The position numbers and the translations under genes were made by a program. From contig CAWUHX010000071.1 of NCBI GenBank assembly GCA_963922205.1, forward strand, positions 1,116,001 to 1,180,000: DNA of 64,000 nucleotides, given 5' to 3'. The notes under the pieces were generated by a model. It worked only from the letters and a program-made list of their open reading frames with translations, had not been told where the DNA came from and did not search any database. Positions 1 to 10,555 of the stretch are shown here, piece by piece (the first letter of the stretch is position 1; each line of letters starts with the position of its first letter). The stretch comes from Romanomermis culicivorax. Taxonomy: Eukaryota; Nematoda; Enoplea; Mermithida; Mermithidae.

Positions 1-70
1 GCAACTTTGCGCCCATCTCACTTTGGCGCCGGCCTTACTTTGGCGCCCATTTCACTTTAGTGCCCGTCAT
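1..70. repeat. short GC-rich minisatellite at window edge
   Basis: About four imperfect copies of a 16-18 bp unit built around ACTTTGGCGCCC run from the first base to about position 68. The array probably continues to the left of the window. No coding content is seen. Confidence 0.5.
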
Positions 71-289
71 GCAAATTTTAGGAGCAGTTTTAAATTTTAT
101 ATTTTGATTTACGCTATAAAATATCTGCTATACTTTCCTGCACGAAAATTATGTAACTTTGCTGGAATTTTTTAGTAAACTTATGATAATTATCTGCTAA
201 TTTAAATCATAATATTAACAGTACGTGGTGTAGCAACATTATGAAAATCCTACATTAGAGAAATGGTGTGGACACTAAAAAATCATTTT

Positions 290-960
290 GTTAATCCTTT
301 TCCCTTATTTTTATTTTCTCTAGATTTCTTTTGATTCCCTCTCTTTCTTTCCTCTGTTTCAGTTTCTTCCTCTCAATTTTCATCATTTTGAATCACACAA
401 TTCTATGTCCCACTGCTTTTCCATTGTATTTTCATATTGTGTTATTTCTGTTTGTTTCTCCACTTTTTTCCATACATTTTTTTCCGTTGCCCTTATTATT
501 TTATATTCGTTTGTGTTTTTCTTTTTTTGCATTTCAGTTTCTGTTTGTATTTTTTCTTTTTATAAAGTTTCTTTTCATTCTTTGCCTTCCTTCTCTTTTC
601 ATTTTTTCAAAAACGTTTTGGGCCTGGTCAATTACGTTATTGTAATATTTCTCTCATAATCTGCTAATTTATGAGCCATCTTCAATTTGTTACAGAGCTT
701 TATGTTACATTATGATCTATAGCAGAGACACATGATATTTCAGGGCCACTGCAAAGCGACTTCTACTTATAGGCTTTTTTGGTGTTTTCCTCATTCCCAC
801 TTTTTGCTCGAAAGACCTCATTTGAGGAAAAAAAGATGGCGAATAGACGAAGAAACGAGGAACGAAAAAAATTCCAAAATACAGTAATTACTTTGACTAA
901 CCAGCAAAATCAAAAGCCTTTATGTTACTGCAAATCGTAAGTGTTAATTCATCAACGAAC
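290..960. other. T-rich non-coding stretch with a fragment of the CACCG/CCTC repeat family
   Basis: Positions 290-660 are strongly T-rich on the plus strand, and the open frames there are low-complexity F/S/L-rich translations with no recognisable domain. Positions 784-835 contain the TTTCCTC...GAGGAAAAAA type end found in the hAT-like family described at 35731-36757. No gene is supported. Confidence 0.4.
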
Positions 961-1110
961 CAAAGTTCGTTGACGAAATCCATGACGAGATTTCGTCAAC
1001 GAAAAATGGTTCGGAGGCTTCGGGAAACCCAAAAAATCAAGTTCCTGGAATCTCGTCAAAGAACTGAAAAATTTCGTTGGCGAAATTTTCGTCAGCTTCG
1101 AGAAACCGGC
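960..1110. repeat. inverted-repeat cluster with hairpin (TTCGTTGACGAAATC)
   Basis: Positions 966-1004 form an almost perfect hairpin: an arm TTCGTTGACGAAATC is followed after a short loop by its reverse complement. Further partial copies of the arm (TTTCGTTGGCGAAATTTTCG) lie to 1100. It looks like a remnant of a foldback element. Confidence 0.5.
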
Positions 1111-1210
1111 CCCTGATATGTCTGGAAATAAATAATTAGCTTTTTCTCATTTTGACACAGCGGCCATAGCATGATCTTTTTGGGGAAATAGTTTCTACAT
1201 TTTCCGAACT

Positions 1211-1318
1211 ATAGTCTGTTTTTCTTGAAATGCTTCAAAATAATATAAGTGGAAAGCAAGTAGTATTTCAGATTTTTACGATTTTCTGATAAACAATATA
1301 ATTATCATACTAGTTTAT
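1211..1318. mobile_element. half copy of TA-duplicating MITE (family D)
   Basis: The stretch begins TATAGTCTGTTTTT and continues through TGAAATGCTTC and the AAGTGGAAAGCAAGTAGT block, which matches the first half of the complete copy at 39214-39449. The second half is missing; the repeat of the next entry begins where it stops. Confidence 0.55.
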
Positions 1319-1319
1319 T

Positions 1320-2268
1320 AGAAAATGCCCCGATGGGGCAGAAAAAAGGAGAATATACTTGCTTGCATAGTTGTCAAGCTAGAAAAAGAAGTGGACTAGA
1401 TTTTTGAAAATTTGGGTAAAAGTTGAAAAAAATTCACTTGCGTTATATTGCATTTTCATTCTTTCTTGAAAAAAATTTTTCATGTCTGTGAAAAAGTATG
1501 TTCTGCAGTATCGTGCATTTTGTCCTTCCCCTGGCATCAACTACAGTAAAATTTCTCTATATGAAAATTATATGCACATAACTTCAAATGTAAAGAAATG
1601 GTAAACCAATAGGATTCTAACTCCCGACCGATTCGAAACTCCTGCCTCTCACACTAGCTGAAAAATAGTGAGGGGGCATACTATAGTCATTTTCAGAACT
1701 ATAAAGAAACCTGAGATTGGTTGCACTAATCCAACATGAGAATAATCCCATCATCGACATTGAATTGCTGATCCTCAGTTTGAGCTACTCGCAATGTCGA
1801 GATTATTTTCTTCCAGTGCACAAGCAATACTCGCTTCAGGATTACTGAGGTTTAAGTGTTGGATTACTGAGTTTTAAGAATCGCAGACATTTTTATATTT
1901 ATTTGCTTTAGAGATAAGAAAATTATGCGAAAATGTTAGTGCAAACCGACAGCTCCGGCTGGGGATAATCTCGACATTGAGCTCGTTATAATCCTAATGA
2001 CATTCAGTTTATCCTGAACTCGAGATCAAACCGAGTCGCCTTTTTGTTCCAGATTATCTTGAGCTCGAGCCGACCCCTCTAGTGCAATTGGGCCTTAATT
2101 GGAAGGTGTGTTGATGCACTCACCTGCAGAATATACTTTTTCACAGACAGTGAATTTTTTGCAACTTTTACCCAAATTCTCAAAAATCTAGTCCACTTCT
2201 TTTTCTAGCCTGGCAACTATCCAAGCAAGTATATTCTTCTTTTTTCTGCCCCATTGGGGCATTTTCCA
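1320..2268. mobile_element. inverted-repeat element (family E) with long TIRs
   Basis: The ends are inverted copies of each other over roughly 150-180 bp. The left arm runs from 1321 (GAAAATGCCCCGATGGGGC) to about 1505, and the right arm from about 2130 to 2267. Each arm carries an internal palindrome GCCCC..TGGGGC. There is no transposase frame inside. A second copy, interrupted by another MITE, lies at about 51470-52375. It is a non-autonomous foldback-like DNA element; superfamily not determined. Confidence 0.65.
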
Positions 2269-2439
2269 ATGAACTGGTCCAATCCTTTTTAGTGGGCCAC
2301 AAATGAAAACCGTCGTAAAAGCACATTGAAGTTTTAAATTTGGCCATCTTCGCATCAAAGAAATAATAAAAAACAATCTCAGTGCAACGAATTCTCACTT
2401 TCCTTAAGATGCTTAAACCCCATAAAACTGGAAACACGT

Positions 2440-2990
2440 TGTTAACAGAGTGTAAAGTGACCATTTCCATCGAGTTCCCCATGATCAAGAACCACTCAAC
2501 ACAAAAAACCGCAGAAAAATCTTTGTTTACACACAAAACAATTTTCTGTGTGAAGTGACTGTATCCATTGAATTCCCCATGGTCAGAAACCGTTTCCTTT
2601 AAAAATCGTAGAAATAAATTTGTTCACACTCAATGTAATTTTGTGTGTGAAGTGATCGCATTCATTAAATTCCCCATTGTTGAAAACCCCTTCCCAAAAA
2701 AATCACGAAAGTACGCTTGTTTACACCTGAGATATTTTTTGTGTAAAGTGATGCATCCATTGAATTCTGCCCCATGGTTGAAAACCCCTTGCCCCAAATA
2801 GTCACGAAAATATGCTATTTTACTCCCAAGATAATTTTTCTTGTAAAGTGACCGCATCCCTCGACTTCTGATTGGTCGAAAATCCCTTCCTCCAAAAAGT
2901 CAAGAAGTACCTTCATTTACAGTAATGATGTTTTTTGTGTAAAGTGACCACGTCCATTGAATTTCTCATGATCGAAAACCCTTACAGCCC
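2440..2990. repeat. minisatellite, about 6 units of 95-105 bp
   Basis: Six diverged tandem units can be recognised by the recurring core GTGTAAAGTGA...CATCCATTGAATTCCCCATG...GAAAACCCCTTCC...CACGAAA...GTTTACAC. Unit starts lie near 2450, 2553, 2650, 2745, 2845 and 2940. The overlapping short open frames on both strands are by-products of the repeat. About two units recur in opposite orientation at 41400-41690. Confidence 0.75.
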
Positions 2991-3430
2991 AATAATCCCA
3001 ATAAGGCTACCGGTTCAATTGAAACTGCAAAAAACTCAGGCACCCTAGTGCATTATGCTGCAAAAAAATTATTTTTTTTGAAGCCGTAAGTTTATATAAC
3101 AAAATTGCCAAAGTTTGCAGTTTCTGGTACTTTGGACCACCATATAATTGAAATGAGGTCATATTTTAAAAAAATGAAAAATCGCATTTGAGATTGCATC
3201 CCCAAGATGCTTAGGACGGAGTATCGAGCTTGGATATGGCACACCCATTGCGGGGCGTGGTGGAACTGGGGACCCCTAAAAAGTGCGTTTTTTGCATGTT
3301 TTTGGGGCCCCAGCGAGCACCACTTGCAGATGGAGGCGAAATGACAAAATGAAAAAAACAAAAAACCCAAAGGTTCTAGCTCTTACCATTTTGGCTCTAG
3401 GTTGGGGCGCATGAAATTTGGGGGCCAAGT
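2991..3430. repeat. body of the minisatellite-bearing repeat (family F)
   Basis: This stretch follows the tandem units and resembles, in inverse orientation, the sequence at about 41080-41330 next to the other tandem units (shared blocks around GCATGTTTTTGG and the GCATCC core). The pair suggests a dispersed element that carries the minisatellite with it. The 92-codon minus-strand frame inside has no recognisable domain. Confidence 0.45.
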
Positions 3431-4004
3431 ATATTATAGGTTGATGCTATTGCACCACTTATGATAGGAATGGAAATTTGTGAGCATACTTGTCAGGCTA
3501 CTGTGGGGTTAGATGATGTAACTGACCTTCAGGTTCACACAAAGGAAGCTGCAACAGTTCTGACCAGAGGCTAACAAACACAAACATACATCAAAACTCT
3601 CTCACATGGACTCTCGGATACCTTCACCAGTACTTCACTAAGTCTCAGGCAGAACACCTTGACTCGCCTCTCAGGAGATCCTACCCAAGTCTCCAATCCT
3701 AATCTTAGCAATCCTTTTACTATGCTCACAAAACAAAATGATTTACCATGTCCAGCGTATATTGGGAATGCAAGGCGACGCCATCAATAGTATTCAAAAT
3801 AGATATAATATGATGATAGGGGCGACCCATATCCTACCAAAAAACTAAGAATGAAAAAATACCAAAAACACACGAAACAGTGGCAACATAAATCTATGTA
3901 AATTTATTCTTTCCTTTTCGCCACTTTTCGCTGCGTTTATGTCCACCGCCTGCCGGCCGACACACTGAAAGTTGAACACATGCACCTACAGTAATCCTGA
4001 CATA
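3431..4004. other. unassigned, CpG-poor stretch
   Basis: Compositionally different from the flanks (more C and A, few CpG), like the dead retrotransposon at 41.7-51.3 kb. No frame, splice pattern or known motif could be supported. It may be a decayed retroelement fragment. Confidence 0.3.
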
Positions 4005-4135
4005 CTGGTTTAGCCCTTAATAATTTTTCGAGTGAAAAATTTTACAATAAGAGCTCTACATAAACGCTTTTGACGAGGATAGTGATTTGTGTCACTTTTC
4101 TATTTGGAAGCATTTTATAAAAAACAGACTATAGG
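4005..4135. mobile_element. half copy of TA-duplicating MITE (family D)
   Basis: Carries the GATTTGTGTCACTTTTCTAT block and ends TTTTATAAAAAACAGACTATA, matching the right half of the copy at 39214-39449. The left half is absent. Confidence 0.55.
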
Positions 4136-4250
4136 TGTTCCAAATTTGATGTCATGCATGGAATAAACGGGGTTATTTTGAATGCATTGGAGTGACGAAA
4201 CAATCTTTTCAATCTTAAAAGCACACTTTATGCAGATCTGACTGTCTACA

Positions 4251-4845
4251 GCCCAATTCAGGAGTGAAAAAGTTCTAGGTTTTTTGTTGCAGACAATCAC
4301 TGATTTTAATCCTAGGAATTGGGAATGAAATTCCAGAGATAGAACATCAATGTTCTATTTTTCAGGACTGTCACCAATTTTTTACATGTTGAGCATAGGG
4401 AGCCACAATTGCTCGAGGCATCACAAAGTTCTTTTTAGCTTTGTCTAAACAATATAAAACCCCAAAATCTACATGTGTCAAAAGAAATTTTGTTTGGCTC
4501 AGGCGCAACCTAATTGTGTCTTCTGTGAGGGGAAAAGTCCACATTCGTTTTTCCAAAAATGATATATTTTTTGCCTATGTTCTTATTTCTCGAATATTCA
4601 TTACCCACCCCCCCAATGTATTGTTTCCCTGAAAGTCCCGATTCTCTGAATAACTGATAAAATCCTCGTTTTCCCAACAATGCACTAGTCCCTGAACCGA
4701 ATGTCCCGATTCTCCAAATATACTGAATAAGATAATATTCTTGATACCCGGAATGACTACTTAATGAAATTTTATAAATCAGGGACTTTCAACGATTAAA
4801 TCCTAGGAATCAGTGACATTCGGTGATTTCACTGCTGAATTGGGC
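4251..4845. mobile_element. inverted-repeat element with GCCCAATTCAG ends (family O)
   Basis: Begins GCCCAATTCAGGAGTGAAAA and ends CTGCTGAATTGGGC, so the termini are inverted repeats of about 12-14 bp. CCTAGGA-containing blocks are repeated inside. Related short palindromic copies occur at about 20985-21140 and 34858-34935. No clean target duplication was seen. No transposase is encoded. Confidence 0.5.
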
Positions 4846-4859
4846 TTTATCCTACTTAA

Positions 4860-6770
4860 TAATCGTCTTGATCTGGGTGGACTTTTAATTTGGTTTTCCC
4901 ATTAATTTCCTGTAACAGTAATTGCTTGAAACTTCAATTTCTGATGCTTTCAAAATTTGACCAACTGAACTGCAACATATTCTGAGTCTTTGACTAATTT
5001 TACATTTGAGACAAATGAATTCCAAATTTGTTCTTCGGGCTAATGGCTATCTTTGTGACTTTCTTAATTTCAATCATTTGAACTGATGGCGGATGACTGC
5101 TGCAATTAACAAGCCGGTTTTGCATATTAGCTCAACCAATTGTCTAATATGGTGGTAAATTCAATTACTTTGGTTGAATTCATTATAAATTCTCTTTGCT
5201 TCATATCAATCGTTCACTTTTGAAACTGTCATGCTAAGTGAAAAGTGGGGCCATGTAGCATTACGTGATCTGTCACATTGATGGGAGAAATCTATGCCAC
5301 ATTGATAGAAAAATATGGCCATGTTGCTGTGAGTGACATGCTGTGACCCCATTGGGTGGCCTGTTGCTTTTTACTTCGGGAACCTAACCCGGCTAGTACT
5401 GGCTATAGGAAGGCCTATAGGGTACTCTGGTCCTGTCCTGGGGTGTTGCTGTAGAGTAATGGACAACGCCACCAGGTTAGGGGTGACAATTCCCTGGTTC
5501 TATTCAGTATAAAAGATGGACAAGGTCATTGGAAAAATGACCTGATTTGGGGACCTAATTGTTAACCAAAAGATCCCCTTTTTAGCCCTAACCCAAGGGG
5601 AACAAGATCCCTGTTAACTGAGGGGAAACTCAAGGGAAAACCAACTTAAGAAAGGGTTCCCCAAAATACACCCTCAACAACAATAATCCCTTGAGAAGAC
5701 TCACTTAGTCCTGCTTCTCAAAATATGATTCGATGAAGGGCGACTGGTCCCTGGTTTTGGATTTCAGTCAATGAATGGGAGGGGTGGTCCACTCAGTTCT
5801 TCGACTAGTAGGCACTAGAGGTCGGAGGGACACTCTTCCTATTCGATGTATGGGTATGGACAGAGACCTGGCAGATGGTAGGTGATGGGTTGCTTATGCA
5901 AATTTGGGCGGCAAATGCAAGGGGGAATACAAATATTCAAATTTATTAAAATAAAGTAAGGCGGTGGATGCAAGCTAAACTCAAAACTGGACGTGAGCAT
6001 TGAACCCAGAGAATGAGTGAAAAGCTAAAGAAACAGGTCTTTCTAAGGACCTCGTGGGCATGCAGTATGGCCTGAGTGGAGCTTACGACGCCCAAGCTAA
6101 CTTCTGCAGAGGAAAATGGTGCAGAAGATCCCTATGGTCACATAGACATTTTCCAGTTCGAATTTGTTTAGCGTTGGGAATGAGTTTCATTCCCATGCTA
6201 AACATATGGACGTCTTATGAAAACTTTTTGACTAGCCATTTTGCATCGCAAAAACGTCACTAGTTTTACTGATAAGAGGTGCATGTAATGCACCAATTAT
6301 GGCCATGAGCTTGTATAGCTCATTTGGTGGAAGTTTTGATTAAAGGGTCATACTGCAGCCTAAAAAATATAAAATATCAGCATGATGGAAATTACGTGAT
6401 GTTTGGGAAAATTGGTCGGCACATGACAAAACAAAGCCTCAGGAATTTGGTGATAATTTCCCATTTTTAAATGAATTTGCATAAAATTTAGCCCGCAGAT
6501 AGGGCATTGTTTTTTGCATAATGCAATGTAAATTGCATCTCTGTGCAATGTTCTAAACCTTAATGTGTGTGTGTGAGTACTATTTTTTGTGTGAGTACTA
6601 TGTGAGTACTAAGTGTGTGAGTACTATTTTTTAGACCATCATGTGCAATCATTGACTTATTGCACTAATATTCGTTGCTTTTTCTTTTAAGGCAAAATTC
6701 TACCCGGTGTAGATGCACTATCTGATGATACGTGAATATAAGTTCCGAATTTCAGTTCATTATTGCAAAT
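4860..6770. other. unassigned repeat-like stretch; hairpin at 6166-6203; GTGTGAGTACTA microsatellite at 6553-6632
   Basis: No gene could be supported. Positions 5220-6050 are CpG-poor and richer in G than the surroundings. Positions 6166-6203 form a hairpin with arms GTTTAGC..TGGGAATGA and its complement. Positions 6553-6632 hold irregular copies of GTGTGAGTACTA. The 69-codon frame at 6054-6263 overlaps the hairpin and resembles no known protein. Confidence 0.35.
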
Positions 6771-6773
6771 CAC

Positions 6774-7015
6774 AGTCAGTTTTTTTTAAATGCTTCCAAA
6801 TAGAGAAGTGACACAAATCAGTACTGTCGTCAAAATCGTTTACATAGAGCTTTTACCGTAAAATTTTTCACCCGAAAAATTGTTCGATGAGCTCAGTATG
6901 CTCAGAAATTTCCAGACCTGTATAATATATTGTGCATTAGAAAATCGTGTAAATCTGGAATTCTACTTGCTCTCAACTTTTATTATTTAGAAGCATTTCA
7001 AGAAAAACCGACTAT
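6774..7015. mobile_element. full-length TA-duplicating MITE (family D), diverged
   Basis: About 240 bp with degenerate inverted ends: ACAGTCAGTTTTTTTTAAAT on the left, and ATTTCAAGAAAAACCGACTA on the right. The interior carries the same blocks as the copies at 39214-39449 and 52046-52286. No coding capacity. Confidence 0.65.
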
Positions 7016-7283
7016 AGCAAAGTTCACAATTTTTTCAATTCAATATTTTACCACATCATCACTAGTATCAGCATAATTTAAGTCGCTCTTTTGAATAAAC
7101 TTATATCGTCGAAATGAATGTGTGATCACAGAGAATTGGCATCTCAGTGCTCGTATTCAGACACAGTAATGAAGAACAGTCGGTTCTTATAATTAGTCGA
7201 CAGTAGCGTATACTACTGTCAATAAAAAACGAACCACGCGTTTTCACTAAGCATTAGGGACGAAGCGTTAGCCCTCTTTTGAT

Positions 7284-7484
7284 CATACCTGTACCTGGGG
7301 GGGGGTTGGGGGCACCCCCCCCAACTTGGCCAACCCAATACCCAAAATCATTTACCCCCCAACCCCCCCCCCCCAGTTGAGGAAAAATTAAAAAAATTTG
7401 CCAAAAAGTGTATGTTTTTTGGGAAAAATTTCGACTTTTTCCTACCCCCCCCCCCCCCAACTGGTCGGAGGTCTTACAGGTATG
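7284..7484. mobile_element. C/G-tract MITE, copy 1 (CATACCTGTA family)
   Basis: Perfect 10-bp terminal inverted repeats CATACCTGTA / TACAGGTATG enclose runs of G and C up to about 17 bases long. The element is flanked by an exact 8-bp duplication CTTTTGAT (7276-7283 and 7485-7492). Eight-base duplications are typical of hAT and also P-type transposons. It is non-coding; the open frames across it are proline/glycine runs produced by the tracts. Confidence 0.85.
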
Positions 7485-7599
7485 CTTTTGATTAGCCGAA
7501 ATTACCGCCCCCTTGTCGATTTGTCAAAATTTTTGAGATGTCGAAAATGCATTATATGCGTTTTTAAAAGGGAAATATACTGAAAATTTTCCAGTTTAA

Positions 7600-8070
7600 A
7601 ATTTTCCTTAGGCTTAGACTTAGGGTACAGCAGATGTTGAGGCTCTTCCAAATGAAGTTGTTAGTTAAAACCATACACGTAACGGGGTCCCGAGTTCGGG
7701 AGGGAGGGTCTCTGAGGAAAAAAATTCGAATTTTTCACTACAAAAATCAGAAAAAGGTTCAAAAAATAGTAATTTTTGCGTTTGCCTGAAAAGCCCGTAA
7801 GAAATGTATTCATGATGCTGCATCACGATCATCATTGATGCAGAGCGTCGAGAAATCTGACTTTTTTGATCATTTTTTGTTCAAAAATCGGTATTTTTCA
7901 TCAAAAATTAAAATTTTTCAGTATTTTTCCCACCAAAAGTATGGGATCCCTATGACTGCCATATGGCTAGCCATAGGATTGGGAAGGTTGGTATTAGTGC
8001 GTCTGGTGGCCACCCATTTTACAACGCGTATGATGCAAAGGTACCTAACAGTAATAAGGTAAAATGGGCA
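7600..8070. repeat. dispersed repeat (family B) with GCCATATGGCTAGCC core
   Basis: Blocks in this stretch recur in inverse orientation at 57603-57915, and in part at 15300-15530: the GCCATATGGCTAGCC palindrome, the TCAAAAATCGG block and the TTTTTCAGTATTTTTCC block. Its right edge (7985-8060) also matches the ends of the inverted-repeat element at 34506-35070. No protein-coding potential is recognised. Confidence 0.5.
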
Positions 8071-8358
8071 GTGGCTAAACAGCCGCGCGGCTACTTAGCC
8101 AAAACATATATTTTCGGCTAAACAGCCGCGTTTAAATTTAAATTTCCAATTTTAAATCGCATAGAAATGCATTTCTGGACAGGAAACCCTATTACCTTAT
8201 GAAAAGGGTCGGGACAGTTTTGGTTGCACAGCGCAACTTGGCATGAAAAATTTGGTTTCACAGCCTGAAATTTGGTTGCTGTGTGCAAAAAAAGCCCTGT
8301 TTCAGAGTTCCTTTAGTGCACACAGCGTAGCAACTAAATTTCCAACAGCCTGCACAAC

Positions 8359-9413
8359 CAGGGTTGGCAAAAACCCAGTTTTTGAAATCTTCATTTTTGG
8401 GTTTTTGGGTTTTTGGGTGGGTTTTTCTGGGTTTTTCTGGGTTTTTGGTGGGTTTTTCTGGGTTTTTGGTGGGTTTTTCTAGGGTTTTTGTTCCAGTTTT
8501 GTACTAATGAATGATCATTTTACTTAAAATATATATGAGAATGTTATTTTTAACGTATAAAGTGTATTAAATTGCTGAACAGTGTTCAAGACTGACTATA
8601 CATTTGGTTGTAACATATTTACACGAGTCACGCGACTGCACATTGAACAACGATTTTATCGATTTGGCTCATTAAAACGATTGGCTGTTTATTGAATTTT
8701 TTATTGCATGATCTAAACACTAAAAATTGAAATGTCACTTTAAAAAATTGAGAATTACGGAAATCAAATTTCACGCTTCGGCTTCGCTCACTTCATCAGA
8801 TTCACAGTCACGGGAACTTTCTAGCAGCCCAAAGTTTGTCTTAACGAATAGCAGTTTGCGCACTGTTTCCGTCGACAATTGATTTCGCAGCTTGGAATGT
8901 ATGAAGCCAAAGGTAGAGAAGTTTCTTTCCGAAGATGCGGTAGAGACAACGAGCGAAAAAACCTCAATTAATTTTTTATACATGTAATACATTGAAACAA
9001 ATAACATGTTGTCTATGTGTACCTTCAGAACGATTCGTTGCACCAGCGGCCAGTCAGCTCCATCTGTGAGCCAATACTCAAGGACAGACTTTTTCTTTTT
9101 GACGAGCATCTGGTCTGGTAGCGAAATGAGTTATTTTGTTTTTGTAATTTTGCCTCAATCATGTATTGCGTCAATTCTTGATACACAGCACTTTTTTTGG
9201 TCAGCTAGTTCTGGATTTGCCACAGGGAAATTAACGATGAAATCCTCAATCTCGTTCTGGATTTGCCACAGGGAAATTAACGATGAAATCCTCAAATTAA
9301 CGATGAAATCCTCATTTTAAAAGAATTGAGAAAAACCCAAAAACCCAAATTTTTTAAAAAAAATGCACCCAGAAAAACCCAAAAACCCAAAAACCCAGGT
9401 CTTGCCAACCCTG
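8359..9413. mobile_element. hAT transposon, partly decayed, with transposase remnant
   Basis: The ends are inverted repeats: CAGGGTTGGCAAAAACCCAG on the left and its near-complement ending GCCAACCCTG on the right. Both continue into arrays of GGGTTTTT (left) and AAAAACCC (right). An exact 8-bp duplication TGCACAAC flanks the element (8351-8358 and 9414-9421), the hAT signature. The minus strand encodes the C-terminal part of a hAT transposase (8771-9109). Near 9205-9315 a block with GGAAATTAACGATGAAATCC is tandemly repeated. At 1055 bp it is far shorter than an autonomous hAT, so it is an internal-deletion derivative. Confidence 0.9.
8771..9109 (-). pseudogene. hAT transposase C-terminal dimerisation domain (fragment)
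   Basis: The 112-codon frame contains the hallmark of the hAT family C-terminal dimerisation region, around residues 50-95: a SxxSSERNFS motif, then F..I..KLRN.LS...V.KL.F...N. The N-terminal BED finger and the catalytic DDE core are missing. The fragment lies inside the hAT-bounded element at 8359-9413 in antisense orientation. The acidic tail is followed directly by a stop. It is a relic and would not act as a transposase alone. Confidence 0.85.
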
Positions 9414-9481
9414 TGCACAACCAAATTTTTACATCGTTTTTTGGGTCGAAGTTCAAAAAATGCGTTTTAGCGTGCTTTAAC

Positions 9482-9692
9482 CATACCTGTACTTGGAGAC
9501 CCCCCCCCCAACTTGGCCAACCATATACCCAACCCCCCCCCCCCAGTTTGGAAAAAATAAAAAAATTAGCAAAAAAGTGTATGTTTTTTGGCATTTTTTG
9601 GGAAAAATTTCGACCTATTCTACCCCCCCCCCCCCCCCCCAAAATTTCGGATCTACCCCCTCCCCCAACTGGTCGGACCTCTTACAGGTATG
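9482..9692. mobile_element. C/G-tract MITE, copy 2
   Basis: Ends CATACCTGTA and TACAGGTATG, with exact 8-bp duplication GCTTTAAC at 9474-9481 and 9693-9700. Contains C runs of up to about 18 bases and the shared core AAAAAGTGTATGTTTTTTGG. Non-coding. Confidence 0.88.
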
Positions 9693-9925
9693 GCTTTAAC
9701 GAGTCAAAATCTCACATCATCCGGCTCTTCCACAACTACCCTGTTGAGAGTCAATCTCAACTAAAAACTTGAGCAAAAAAATAGCTTTTTTAGCTTTGTT
9801 ACTTTTTTCCAACTTGTTGTGAGTCATCTCTGACCCCCCCCCTAGGATTTTAAAAAATTTGGATAGCCACAACGCACGGCCATTAGCATAGCGTGTCTAC
9901 TTTCACTTAAGGTACCTCATCTCGT

Positions 9926-10167
9926 CATACCTGTACTTGGGGGGGGGTTGGGGGGGACCCCCCCCCCCCAACTTGGCCAACCCAGTACCCAAAACCATTT
10001 CCCCCCCCCCAACCCCCCGCCCCTAGTTGGGAAAAAATTAAAAAAATTTGCCAAAAAGTGTATGTTTTTTGGCCTTTTTTGGGAAAAATTTCGACTTTTT
10101 CCTACCCCCCCCCCCCAAATTTCGGATTTCCCCCCCCCCCCAACTGGTCGGAGGTCTTACAGGTATG
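9926..10167. mobile_element. C/G-tract MITE, copy 3
   Basis: Ends CATACCTGTA and TACAGGTATG, with exact 8-bp duplication CATCTCGT at 9918-9925 and 10168-10175. Its G run then C run near the left end could fold back on itself. Only 233 bp separate it from copy 2. Confidence 0.88.
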
Positions 10168-10555
10168 CATCTCGTATTTTAATCGTTAATCATGGGTATT
10201 TGTTTATATTTTGAAGAAATTTAATTGATCTTACGAAATTGTTTTTTGGCTCAAAAAATGTATAAAAGCGTTTGTTCCAATTAGCTGTTTGTTTTTCTGT
10301 TATTTAGGAATTCGTTTTGTCTGATTTTACATGTTTTTGCACACAAAAATGTCAAAACCCTTCGATATTCTTGAAAGTGCAAAGCTACTCTCATTTCATT
10401 CTGCTAATGGTTGTTGATAAGTTCTACTCTACCGAACTAGTTTCCTGATATTTGTGTTGCCGCGTCCGTTTTATTCAAAACGCTGAGTATATTCTTGTAT
10501 ACGTTGTATCTGATATATGTGATTCACAATTTCTTATAGGAGTACCATTTTAATT

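Noticed and set aside
331-659. Overlapping plus-strand frames of 84-104 codons
   Set aside because: T-rich low-complexity DNA gives Phe/Ser/Leu strings; no start context, domain or splice pattern.
1610-1660. tRNA-like T-loop (TTCGAA context)
   Set aside because: No cloverleaf could be completed on either strand.
9326-10214. Proline-rich frames of 68-148 codons
   Set aside because: They translate the C tracts of the MITEs and the AAAAACCC array of the hAT end; boundaries coincide with transposon ends.
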